Assembly: GCA_916700875.1 (NCBI GenBank)
Contig: CAKAKS010000004.1
Coordinates: forward strand, 16,169,444 to 16,233,443
Direction of reading: 5' to 3'
Origin: Sebastes aleutianus
Taxonomy: Eukaryota > Chordata > Actinopteri > Perciformes > Sebastidae
Length of the DNA stretch: 64,000 nucleotides
This document shows, piece after piece, positions 23,472 to 36,300 of the stretch. The translations under genes were made by a program, and so were the position numbers. The notes under the pieces are model-generated. The model saw only the letters and a program-made list of their open reading frames with translations, was not told the origin of the DNA and did not search any database. How positions within the stretch are numbered: the first letter of the stretch is position 1; each line of letters starts with the position of its first letter.

Positions 23472-25185
23472 CGCTTTGTAGATGATGTCATTACATTCAC
23501 CAGGTGGTCAGAAACACAACTCCAAATGAATGCTAATGTTGCTCGAGCTGTGTGTGATGTGTAAATAAGCAACTCTTTGCTAAAAGGTTCGACATATCAA
23601 CTTAAAAGGAGACGATGTGTCAATGTTGTGTTCACGGCTTGTTTCTGCTGCCCCCTAGTGGCTAGAAAATCTGATGCATGTTTAGGTGACACACACAGGG
23701 CTGAACATTTTGCATTTTTAAACATCTAAACAAGTATTTTACTTGTTTAGATTTTAATTGTAAGTTTGATGTTCAAAGTTCATTCTTGACCTTGAAAACA
23801 GCAAGTGACAAAAAATTTCACTCATGAGGTTCACTTAGTATCTGGTCTGGAGCTTTTGTTCCTATCGCATGAGCTTTGTCAGCAGATGGAGTTTGCTCAT
23901 CTGTCAATTGTGCAAGAAGTCCTTAAAGTGCTCAGGAAAGAAAAGTTTGATAATGCAATGAATACATTTTACTTAATCTAAAATGCTGCATTTAAGTCCA
24001 TTTAAATCATGAGCACTACTTACTTCGACTCCATTGTCTGCAAGGTTAAATGATCTGCAGGTGCATTAATAATATGGATATAAACTGGTTAATGTGCAAC
24101 CAAGAGGAGCTAAGCTTCATGTGATATCTTGATGTGAACTTTTAGCTTCCGCTTACGTAGCAGCCACTTTAACTGCAGCAGTGGATTAGGCATTACGGAG
24201 CCTATTGTTCCAGCCTGAAGAACTCTTGTGGAGGGTTTTCTTCGCCTCTTAAGTTTCCACTCAGATATGTGGGGACTGAAGTTCACCACAACGTTGTTGA
24301 AATGATCCTATTTTCATAATGGAGTCCAGGATTGGATCTAAAAATGGAAAGCAGTGGTCAAAGGTAAGAACAACGTCCAGCCTGTTGACTTGAAGCTGTT
24401 GGTTAGCAAGAAAACCAGGTTAGTTATGTAACAATCTGTTTTCCCTGGCGGGGATTGTGTGAACTAGCCTATATAAGACAAAAGACAAGTGTAATAGATG
24501 TATCCCTGAACAGAAAACATCAGGAGGGAGCCTCATCCATGATTCATGCTCTGACTGCAACGTGCAACAGAAGAAGTTTACAGATTGTTCACACAGTTTG
24601 GAAATGTTTGGGGTGGAAAGCAGAACCACTGTTTGATGCTTTTGGTAGAGAAATAACAGATTTGTTTCAAGGTGAGGTGTAAAAGCAACTCACCCACAAT
24701 TCTATTGTTTCTTTACATCAAATTCAGTGTTTGACTACGGATTACCATTCTGCAAAGGCTCCTCTTGTCTAATACTTCAAAAAAAGTGTGCAAATCACTT
24801 TGGATGCAGCGTGCTAATACATCTCCGCATTTAGCAAACGAATGTAAACACAAGCTGCCAATGCCTCCTCTGTTGGGGGATCAAAGCCGCGGAGCTGTAA
24901 ACCTTCAATAATGTCAAGCGTTCCTCCTCGAGTGTCTGTGTGAGTCGGCACAGAATGAGAGACTTAGCCGCAGAAAGCCTCTGATTCCTTTCCAATAGCA
25001 CTCCATGCTCCTTGAGTCCAATTCCCCCATCTGCTAGTTGTAACAGTTGTGGAATGAATAATTGGTGTCAAGTGGCCCCTGTAATGCCCACTGTGCTGCT
25101 GAGGGCTCAGCCGAACATAAACACAACGCCGACTGGCTACTTGGAGCACAATTGGGACCTCGAGTGAGGCTCGAGTCCATCTCAA
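22936..25185. other. Intergenic ctdspl-vill, nothing recognised
   Basis: Apart from the TG run no gene, RNA or clear repeat was identified. Short open frames here lack splice or homology support. Confidence 0.5.
23442..23472. repeat. (TG)n microsatellite
   Basis: A TG run of about 15 units lies in the ctdspl-vill interval. Similar short runs lie at 27410-27432, 30959-30982 and 51791-51814. Confidence 0.9.
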
Positions 25186-26161
25186 TTATGGCTGTGTATT
25201 GGCAAGAATCTGGTAGGCTTGCCGCGGTAGTCGGTGTTACACGGTGGTCAGGCATACACCGATTACATCACTTGCCCACCGCCCCCACTGTCTTGCTTTT
25301 TTTATATAGAAATAAAACCCATTTAGTTAATTTTGGCGTATCAGCGCCGTGTAATCAAGCCATAGTCGGACGCTACAAACTGAGACTGAAAGTGTCTGCT
25401 CCGTACGCAGGAGTCAGATTTCACACATTGGACGAGAGAAAGTTGACAGACAAGACGATGGCGGAGGATTTGGTTGTCAAAGCGAAAAGCAAAAGCACCT
25501 ATTTGGCAATATTTGAGATTAAAACTCAATGCTATAAGGGAACCCTAACGTTAATGAGGCAATCGCCATACGGAGGACGGAGCAGTCACAGCCGGTGTGT
25601 GTGGCGCAGCATCGCCGAGTGGAAACGCGCGGTGCCGAAGCGAAAGCTCGACCGGAGAGGCCAGACACACAGCCATCCGACGGTAAAGATCAAAGTAAAC
25701 ACTCAGATATTGAACGTCATCTTTTCCAGTAATCCAGTAATTGGTAACATCGGTGTTGGAAAAAAAAAATTCCTCACTATCTGGCGATACAATACGTATC
25801 GTGATACAGGGGTTACGATACACAAGCAAGACGATATATTGCAACTTTTTAAATCCAATTTTAGGAAAACTGTCGTATAAAGAACACACCACCCTATGCA
25901 TAAAATCTGAGCAAAAATGTTTACTAGTTTTTTATGCAATCAGAACAGTATAGGATCTGCATTTGCCTTCATCAGAGTCCCAGTAACATCCAACATCATA
26001 GCAGTACTTTGAAAGGGCACATACACTGAGACGGCATAAACTGTATATTTGCACTGAGATAATCTTTGCATGTAAACTATTAACTGAAAATCGATTGTTT
26101 TTGAGAATCGATACAGTATCACGAAGCGTAATATTGTGATACTCGATCTTTCTTACACCTC
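25186..26161. mobile_element. MITE interrupted by a hAT-like element
   Basis: The outer element reads GTGTATTGGCAAGAATCTGG up to 25211 and resumes CTGGCGATACAATACGTATC from about 25779, ending TTTCTTACACCTCT. The insert (about 25212-25779) has a possible 8-bp duplication around (A/T)ATCTGG. It contains a short frame at 25458 starting MAEDLVVKAKSKSTYL, similar to the beginning of BED-finger hAT transposases, with no complete transposase. Confidence 0.6.
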
Positions 26162-26286
26162 TCAACTCAGGTATTTTAGATGATGTTCTCAAGCATCTTG
26201 ACTTTGAGGTGCATTCTGCAAGTCTCCCTTCATTCATCCTTAAAACAAGCCAGAATCTCCACTTCAGAGGGGGCCGGGAAACAATG

Positions 26287-26533
26287 TATAAAGAGGCGTA
26301 TTTAAAGTTGTTGTACTGTAAATATTGAGGCAGGAAATTGCAGGTGTGTTCAGAGGTGGGTGTGGAGACAAATACAGCCAGCCCTCTCTGCCACACACAC
26401 ACTCCAGCTTGCACACAGGAGGAAGGGAAAGCCAGCGATACTTTATTGCATAGAGAGACATCATTTCACTAATTTAAACCTCCATAACTTGTAGGAGACA
26501 GCGAGGCCTTCACTCCGCCAGACGCAACACAAG
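26287..26533 (+). promoter_or_regulatory. vill: Candidate vill TATA box and noncoding first exon
   Basis: A TATAAAG element at 26287-26293 precedes a stretch that ends in a good donor (AAG|gtaagat, exon end 26533). The first coding exon at 30334 has an acceptor only 9 bases before the start codon, so an upstream untranslated exon is required. This segment is the best candidate. The donor is convincing; the TATA assignment and transcription start near 26315 are inference. Confidence 0.45.
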
Positions 26534-28057
26534 GTAAGATCCATGCTTTTATTTTGGTGACATATTTCACTAGATTGTTTTCTGGGGGTTTTTTTCTATC
26601 CATTTCCTCTTTCTGAATCACTGCAGTATCCAAAGACTTACATCTTTACCATCATATTTGTTGAAAAATATCTTTAAAACAGACCTCATGCTGTGTTTTT
26701 AAACCTCCATCATGTCATATTAAAACGAGGTGAACACATTTATACCATTAACAAAGCCCATTGTGTTTGCTGAGTCAATGGACACCGCAGGTTAATTGAA
26801 GTGGAACCAGTCTTTCCTGTCACAGTAATGGAAGCAACTCTGGTCTTCAATTCATCTTTTCAGAGAATATTTGTTTTTCATATGTTTAGAGCGAGATCAG
26901 ATTACATCGCACAGCAGTTGTATTTCATTCACAACAGGGAGTTGCCACTACAATTAGTTTCTTGTACAATTGGCATTCAGTCAAGTAATTAATTCAAATG
27001 AATTAAAGTCTTCTCCAGATTTTTCAAAGTTTATGTAGGAAATGTATTTAATGAAATTGAGATAAACTAAACAATAAAAGTGGAAATTTCATCACAAATC
27101 AGTTGAGAATGGGATCCTGCTATTTTTAAATATTAAATAGTATATGCATACTGAGGGAAACTATTAGTCACAGTTTGATGTATGGAGTATAGCCATGGGT
27201 GTGGCCTCTCCTTTGCCCTGATAACAAAAGGAAGTGGTCAAGAGATGTTTGAACTAGTGGATGTGATGATGAATTGTTTTTAGCATCAAGAAAAATTCCT
27301 CTCTGCTCTTTCAACATCATTATAAAAACATAACATTTCCCAACTTTGTGATGTAATTACTGTTATCATTTGAATATCTACCAGCCGCGACAGCATGTGG
27401 CTGGTATTGTTTGTGTGTGTGTGTGTGTGTGTCATCATGGCGAAATGCGGTCCTGGAGACTCCTACGGTAGCAGGAACAACAGAGGAGGTTTTGGTGTTT
27501 ATATTTCTGTCTGTCTGTGGACAGATTTTGTCTCTGCGATAGCGTCACAATTGTGCAAGGTGCTGTCTCGAAACTTTACAGGTGTGTAGTTGAGATCAAA
27601 ATGAAGTGTTCGAAGATGGGTGTGGTCCGAGTAAGGGCGCCGGAAGTGGGGAAGGGCCTCCGCAAACTTTACACCCCTGGCCCGATTTGGCATCGTGGCC
27701 AGTGTGATCCCATCGCTACATGGTCTCTAGTTATTTCATTCATTTCAATGGGACCATGTACAATATTAAACCTAAATACTACCATTTAATATGTTGTATC
27801 AGAGTTAGTTTAAATGTAATTTTCACCACCATTTGTGTAGGTCACAATTAAAACATACATACAACGGCAGAACAGCACTAAACAAACAGGACAGGACACA
27901 TAATACAAAATTATACATAATACATTATCATGACAGCACATGATACATAATCAATGCAAGGGTGTGTGTATACAAAGCAAAGAGTTGGTAGCTTTAAGTA
28001 GACTTTTTAATTTGGCTTTAAAGTGAGATTATGTCATTTTTCAATGAGGATATTAGG

Positions 28058-28260
28058 GATGTCACGAGAAACGATACTTTGGTACCAAATTGATGCCAAA
28101 ATTCTGAAAACATGGCGGTACTCGTTTTTCTACAGTACCGGGGATCAGAGCTCGGGACTAATGACTAATGGCTAGAAACGTTAACGGCGCACAGTCCTGC
28201 TTGGCTAAATAACGTATGGTTGCATTGCGGTTGCAGTGAGTTACATTATGATCCATTCAA
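28058..28260. repeat. AGGGATGTCACGAGA-type repeat
   Basis: It begins TTAGGGATGTCACGAGAAAC followed by GATACTTTGGTACCAAA. This is a signature of a common teleost MITE as I recall. The right end was not found. Confidence 0.5.
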
Positions 28261-29347
28261 GCTCTATTCAGTAAAAAGGAATATTGGGCAAAGGTAAATT
28301 TAAAAACTGCTAAAAAATGTATTAGCACACTCTGTTTGTTTGGGTTAAACTATGTTTTAGCATTTACTATTAACGTTCCCATAATTGTTACTTTTGGCAA
28401 ATAATCCTGCTTTATAGAACTGCAACTCTTTCTGTATTATACATATTGTAAAATGAGTATGACTAAGCTGTGCCTCTCATTCCTCCCTAGACTCACACAC
28501 CAAATGAAGTAGGATTTTGCAACTTCAGACCCAGCCCTATCATGTTATATAAATCTCAACCCTTTTTTCTGTTTGTTTTGTGTGTCACCTCTTTTTATCT
28601 GATTACTTGAAAACCAGAGCCTTTATAGTATTAATAAAGGGTGTGGTTAACATCCTGGTGTTGCACAGCTGACCTGATCTGTCTCACCTCACCTTACACC
28701 ACCCTCTCCATCAATCACTGCCCAGCCAGACATTTTATTCCTACACCTTGAGCGAAGATTAGACTCTGTGTGTGAGCCGATGAATTATAGCTGGGTTATT
28801 TCTCTGGAGAATAACTGCAACCACAGCTCCCCCCCGGCTATTTGCCAATCGCATCATGTATGCATGGATCCTGTATTTGCATTCATGATATGTTGCCGGC
28901 AGCGAGGCGTCCTGTAGAGCCTGTTTCCATACAGCGTGTCACCACTAAGCCTATATATCCTCGGCTCAGCTGGCGATACAGTCTGTTTGCTTATCAGTGC
29001 TGTTGTTTCTGATATCTGAGTCAAGAGGCTGTTTAAGCGCCGCTGATTGCAGAACTTGTGTGTTGCTATGGCGCCAAGCTGACACTCATTAGGGGGATTA
29101 GAGGTGTTTCGCTGTCAGAGATCCAATCTGTCGAAATGGTGCACATGTCACTTTAGAGACATCTGTTTCCAGTGAAAAGATAGGGGAACTCGAAGGATGA
29201 GCGATGAGGAGGAGGAGGCTTCAAAAAGGCTGTATTTTTCTGTTGAAGTGCTTTGGAGGAGTTGCAATTAGATATTTGTTTCATAATATGCTGTAAGGTT
29301 AACACATACTTGATACGGTTAGACCACAAGCAGTGGTGGTAGAAGCG

Positions 29348-29692
29348 TTAAAGGAACAGTGTGTAACATTCAGAGGGATCTATTGACAGAAATGTAAATG
29401 TTAATAAGTATGTTTTCTGTAGTACATAATCACCTGAATATAAGAATCATTGTGTTTTGTTGCCTTAGATTGAGCCGTTTATATCTACACACGGAGCGCG
29501 TCCTCTTAACAGAGCTGGCCGCCATGTTTCTACAGTAGCACATAATGGACATTCACGTTTCACGTTTTAGCATCGGCCACCATAGTTCTCTTGCACGTTT
29601 GGCACACGGGAGAAGTTCGATAAGTTCTCAGGTGGTTGTAATCTGCAACCTCACCACTAGATGTCACCAGATCCTGCACACTGCACCTTTAA
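29348..29692. mobile_element. TTAAAGGA-ended MITE copy 2
   Basis: It runs from TTAAAGGAACAGTGTGTAAC to CACACTGCACCTTTAA with the same internal GTAATCTGCAACCTCACCAC block as copy 1. Confidence 0.8.
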
Positions 29693-30342
29693 ATTTCAAT
29701 TGGATTAGATTATCTTTTTATGTAAATGGGAACACTAACCTAATGCAATAACCTCCAAGTGAGACGTACAGACCATAGACTGTATCAATAGATGGCGTTC
29801 TCTTTATATTTATCTTTATTTTATTTATCCTTTATTTACAGTGTTACAAAAACTATAAAATAAAGCATGTCAAAAACAGACAAGGGCAGTTAAAAATAGA
29901 AAATGGTACAAACAGACAACAGATATACATCCATGATTGACGGAGATTTCTAAACACTTATCAAGGCTGCCAACATTATTAAAATGATAGTCCACGTTTC
30001 TAGCCTTTTATCAAGTAAAAGTTGTGGGTATTGTATTACATGAAGGATTTTTAAATCAGTGTAAACATCAATCTAAAACAGCTGTATGTATAGCTGTATA
30101 TATATCTTAAAACTGCTCTTAAGTACAGCACTTGAGTTATATTAAGTTATTGTTGAGTCACTAAGATGTTTGAAGTTTCTGTATATCTTTTGCTTGTACA
30201 TCTCACGTACCTTAAATGTCTTATTGCATAAATCACCTGTACACAATTCTATTTCTTTACACCCTGCATGAGATAAACAGTTCAAAACAATGTAAATCCT
30301 AACTGTTTCTATCCTTACATGTGTTTGTTTCAGTTCAGCAGA

Positions 30343-33300
30343 ATGATGAATGATGACAATCAAGACACATTTAGAAATGTCGGCAGAAAGCCGGGCCTGC
30401 AGATATGGACCATCAATGTGAGTCAGCACTGGAACAAATACCATATTACTCTGTGTGTGTGTGTGTGGACAATACGGGTCTTATTTTTGTGTAAGATTTC
30501 ACAATATCTAACATTGTTGTTTTTGTTTTCTCATTCAGAACATGCAGATGGTGCCTGTTCCAGCTCAAGGCTTTGGCAACTTCTTTGAGGGAGACTGTTA
30601 CATTGTTCTTTATGTGAGTACAATACTGGCTCAACATTAATGAAGACATATCATTTGAACATGCCTTGAGTCTTCTGTTTTCTTTGTTTTTCACCAGATA
30701 AGTCAGAACAAGGGCTCAGGCCAGTCGTCTGACATCCACTACTGGATAGGAAACACCTCCTCTCAGGACGAGCAAGGTGCAGCAGCCATCTACGTCACCC
30801 AGCTGGACGAGCACCTGGGTGGGAGTCCGGTCCAGCACAGGGAGGTGCAGGGCAACGAGTCACCGCGGTTCAGGAGCTACTTCAAAAATGGCCTCATGTG
30901 AGTGAAAGAAAAAGGGCCTGGTGTGAACTAGAAGGGGGTGGTGACCAATAAGGAGAGACACACACACACACACACACACACACTTATGCCATAATCTTCC
31001 TGAGACATGGTTTACAACAGTAATCCCTCCGCATGAAATCATTATGACACAAATTACACTTGTTTTGTTGAGGCTTAGCAGAGAAAAAAGTTCATTAACC
31101 TCTGACTTTTCATTGTGTTTTTGCTTCACGGTTATGTAACATTGAGGTTACGTTTCAAAATTAGCAAAACAAGAAATGCACTCAGGTGCTTTTGCAATCA
31201 TCCCTCTTCATGTGTGCGTTTCATTACACTTGAACTTTGATCTCTCCTCAGCTACAAGAAGGGCGGGGTGGCCTCAGGTTTCCAGCATGTTGACACAAAC
31301 GTCTACAACGTCCTGCGCCTGCTGCACGTCAAAGGGAGGAAGCATGTCACAGCGACAGAGGTATGCGGAGTAGAATATAAAGGGCGGTGACACGGATTAA
31401 TGCTGCCTGCCCCGCGCCTCCCACTGGAGCTATCACAGGCTTCACACAGCCGGCACTCCCCCTTAAACAAATTATGCCGTGCTTGTTGCCAGAGCTGTGT
31501 CAGAGTAGGTGTTAATTGCCTGAGTGCTGTGACTGTGTTGTATTTAATTAATACTTTCCCAACAGAATGTTTTTTTTATTGGCTTTATGACAGCATGTAC
31601 CGTACATTTGAATAAAGGTTGATATTAATTATCCATCATGTTAACGTTTGTTTGCATGTGTGCAGGTGGAGGTGTCGTGGAACAGCTTTAACAACGGAGA
31701 TATATTCCTGCTGGATATGGGGAAAGCCATAGTGCAGTGGAACGGCCCCCAGAGCAACAGGAGGGAGAAGCTCAAGGTAATCCTGCCCTCTGATTGGCTG
31801 CAAAAGGAGCAGTAATGTACTTACTTAGTTACTTTACACCACTGCAAAAGAGTCACACGTGCAAAAAACTTTCAAATATGGCATTTCCACATGGGGGTTG
31901 AGACTTTACATTAATATAAAAATGATAATATTCAAATATATTGAGTTTCTCTTTTTAAATTTAACCCATTTGTGCCCACAACTGACATTTTTAATTTCCT
32001 TTAGCCTAAGCACAAATGTGAATACATTTTCAAAATCGGTCAAACCGTTTGGCTGAAAAGTGAGTTTTTCTTATCATACTGTGATGAGAAAAATGCCACA
32101 ACATTTGTTCTGATTGGTCAGAAGTCTGGGCAATTATCTAACAGTACAATTTAGTAGTACACATTTTTAGACAACATGAAAAATCCCACTTTTATTAATA
32201 GTCAAAGTCAGGATTTTTGAAACAATTATGAAAAACGCTAACATTGTGTTTATTAATTGCTTTTTTTAATACTGCATATGTGTGTATATCTTTGATTTTC
32301 AATTCGTTATAAGTTCAAAGATACCGGCCATCATGTTTCTACAGTAGTCCAGAACAGACAAACCAAACACTGACTCTAGATGGGGCCATTTGCGTTTTCA
32401 CGTTTACGCTTTTTCACTTTTTCGCGTCAACCACCGTAGTTCTCCTACACGTTTGGCACATGGGAGTTTCAGTTTCAGATGGTTGTAATCTGCAACCTCA
32501 CCTCTAGATGCTGCCAGATCCAACACACTGCACCTTTAATGTCTGTTTTCATATGCAAAAAAAGTACAATAATCTGTATTTCTTATGTGGGTCTTCCTTG
32601 TTTTCAGGCGGTCCTGTTGGCTCAGGACATCCGGGACAGGGAGCGAGGAGGTCGAGCTCAGATCGGTCTGGTGGAGGGCGGAGATGAGAAGGACTCCCCG
32701 GAGCTCATGAAAGTCATGATGGCGGTGCTCGGCCAAAGGACTGGGCAGCTGAAGGAGGCTGTTCCTGATGACAAACCTGACCAGGTGCAGAACACCTCTG
32801 TCAGACTCTACCAGTAAGGACTTTTACTTCATCTGTTGCATCATTACTGAAGCATTACACTGAAACACTGAATAAAATCAAACACTGCATGTTCTTCATG
32901 TGTGTCTCTCCTCAGCGTCTTTGAAAATGGCGGGAATCTAGTGGTTCAAGAAGTGGCTACGCAGCCCCTGACGCAAGATCTGCTGCACTCCTCTGTAATT
33001 CTCTTTCATCCTTTGAACATGTTCCCTAGAGACTGTTATTATAGATCATCATGAGTCCTGTCTCATTGTTTGTTTTCCTCTCACTGTCAGGACTGTTACA
33101 TCGTGGACCAGAGAGGCTCCAGTGTGATGGTGTGGAAAGGCAAACAGGCCTCCAAGGAGGAGCGGCGGGAAGCTCTCAACAGGGCAGTGGTGAGTCTTAT
33201 AAATAGCTCAAATTACTCCTCATAAGAAGAGATGCCAGAACAATATGTACTCTACAAAAATCTCCCTTTTCTATATATCACACTCTATACTTAATCAATA

Positions 33301-36300
33301 TGATGGTTCTTTTTCTGCCAGGAAGGTAAATGGTAATATTTTATCATCTTTTCTACCAGGGCTACATCAAAGCCAAGAACTACCCGTCCAGCACCAGTGT
33401 GAAGGTGATGACCGAGGGAGGAGAGTCAGCGATGTTCAAGCACTTGTTCAAATCCTGGAGCGATAAAGGACAAACTCAGGGTCTGGGTACCACCTACAGC
33501 ATGGGAAAGATAGGTAACATATACATAACCTTGAATTAATCCACATCTCTGGGTCAGATAGCTTTAAAAGTAAAAATGTTCATCCTGCTTCTTTTCACAA
33601 TAAAATAGCTTATTGTAGGTCATTTTTATCTCATTTCAGCAGTTTTTATTTCAACTAGGGGTGTCGCGATATACCGATATCGACGATAACCGTAAACAAT
33701 TAAACATTGATATCATGTTACTAATACACATATGATAATATTGTGTAAATAACCCAGCGTCACTTTAAGTTACGCTTTTATACAGTTATGGTTACAGACT
33801 CTCTCTCCACCTCCCTACACTAGTATTTTGAGTGTAATTTATTTGCCAAAAAAGAGACGAAACGCACATAAACAAAGATAAAGATGAATTTGACTGATTT
33901 TCCAATTTTTTATATCGGTATCGCGATAATATTGTTATCGTGAATTCTTTTGGCCACGATAATCTTGTAGTAAAAACATTTTTTTTTTTTTTACAATTTC
34001 ATGATTAAATAATATATAAATTATTTTGTTTGTGTATAATTCATATAATTATTTATTTCTTAATGTCTTAGTGACTTGTTTAACACTGAACACTTTGTGT
34101 GTCCATACAGCAAAGGTAGACCAAGTGAAGTTCGATGTGATGGAGCTCCACGCTCGTCCTGAATTGGCAGCCCAGCAGCGGATGGTGGACGACGGCTCTG
34201 GAGTCGTTAAGGTGAGCGAACTTTGTCTGATGTCAAAATACACACAAACACAAATGGTAGACGGACTTCTAATTTCAATTTTTCACAGCAGCTATCTTGA
34301 CATGTCTTTGCAGGGTAAACACCGGTGTAATTAATAACATTAATTATGACCCTGGTCCATTTAGATGTACCAGGTTCCTGGTATTGTGCATGCTGACTCA
34401 CTGGAATGGCTGTGACACCATAATTAATTTGATCAATTACACCTGTGTTCACCCTGTAATCACATGTCAGAATGGCTGCTGTGAAAAGGGCCTGTATCAG
34501 GAGAGGAAAAACCTGACACATTTTGCGCTTTATGTTCATGTCCATGTCCGGGTCAGGTGTGGCGTATTGAGGACTTGGAGCTGGCCGAAGTAAATCCGAG
34601 TACTTATGGACAGTTCTATGGAGGAGACTGCTACTTGGTGCTGTACACATATCAAATATCAAACCAGCAGCAGTACATACTCTACATGTGGCAGGTCAGT
34701 ATCATCACACAAGGAATACTTCCTTCGTTTTTTTATCTCTCTTTCTGGCTCTGATAAATAAAAAATAACTCTTTATTATTTGATGTTTCTTACACCAGGG
34801 CCGCCACGCCACTAAAGATGAGATCACAGCCAGCGCCTACCAGGCTGTTAATATTGATAACAAGTACAATGGAGCGCCGGTCCAGGTCAGAGTGGTCATG
34901 GGAAAGGAGCCTCGTCATTTCCTTGCTATATTCAAAGGCAAACTCGTCATCTTTGAGGTGCAGTGAAGATTGTTTTTATGCTGGATTACAAATGCTCAAA
35001 GCTTGTTTGTGTGTGCAATTCTAGTTGAAGACTGGAGGACTTATTACTGCAATACGATAAGGAATGTATGTGTGTGTGTGTGTGTGTGTGTTTAGGGTGG
35101 TACAGGCCGACCTGGTGTGGTCAACCCTGACGGAGGTGCCAGGCTCTTCCAGGTCAGAGGGACTAATGAGCTCAACACCAAGGCCACTGAAGTGCTGGCG
35201 AGGGCCTCGTCTCTCAGCACCAACGACGTCTTCCTGCTGAAGACCGACCACATATGCTACCTGTGGTATGGAAAGGTATGTGCTGTGTTGTGGAATAACA
35301 AGCTGCGAAAGCCTCGCATGAACTCCCTTTTAGATGTGAATTTGTGTTTGCATTTTCACACAAATCCACGTGTTTGTTTGATGTCCGTCTCTCCAGGGCT
35401 GCAGCGGGGATGAGAGGGTGATGGGGAGAGCGATGTCTGATGTGCTGTCCAAGCAGGACAAGCAGGTGGTGATGGAGGGCCAGGAGCCAGCTGAATTCTG
35501 GGTAGCTGTGGGAGGGAAGGCTCCCTATGCTAGTGACAAGAGGTACGCACAGACAGCAGCAACGTCACACCTTTGAATCAGGCGTTTTCAAGAGAAATTA
35601 ATGGATTTTGTGCACTTCAACAGCCACAAATTAACGACTACGATCATTCAACCATGTCTTGTTCTCTATATATTTTCTTCTTACTTTATATTATAGTATA
35701 TAAAGCAAAAACAGGAACCTAACAAGGCCCCCAAAACTGGTCCAAAAATCTCTCTCTTTAATCATATTTTGAAACATTAATAAGCTTACATTTAAATCTG
35801 CATGGATTAATTTTATATCAAGGTCAGTGGAATATGCCCAATGTCATCTGAAACACACACACAAACAGCAGATTATACAGTGGTACTGACTCTGGGTTGT
35901 TTCAGGCTGCAGAAGGAGGAGCCTCCTCACAGCCCCCGGCTTTTTGAATGCTCCAATCAGGTCGGTCAGTTCAGGATGACCGAGGTGGACGACTTCGCCC
36001 AGAGTGACCTGGACGAGGAGGATGTCATGCTGCTGGACACCTGGGAGGAGGTGAGACGCAGTGATGGACACCAGAGCGTAGTTTTTCTAGCGTGTAGGGC
36101 AGCCTACAGAGCACATTATCATATTTTATTTACCATAGTAGATCTTCTATTCTTAAAATAATGGAAATGTGAATATCATTTTGGTATGATGCAGATGCAG
36201 CCCAAAACCTCTAGCTAACCATTTCACAACATCTGAGCATTACCTGTTCACAGACTGATGCTAATAAAGTGAAGCAGAGCAAAGTTGGAGAGGTTTTAGT

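Larger units (their letters stand above)
26534..30333 (+). other. vill: vill intron 1
   Basis: This is noncoding sequence between the inferred 5' UTR exon and the first coding exon. It includes a (GT)n run at 27410-27432, a repeat at 28058-28260, a GTGTGTAAC-type MITE at 29348-29692 and an apparently single-copy GC-moderate stretch at 28780-29200. Confidence 0.5.

Noticed and set aside
25062..25880. 272-codon open frame in the ctdspl-vill interval
   Set aside because: It runs straight across the nested repeat, including transposon termini, and has no coherent domain or splice support.
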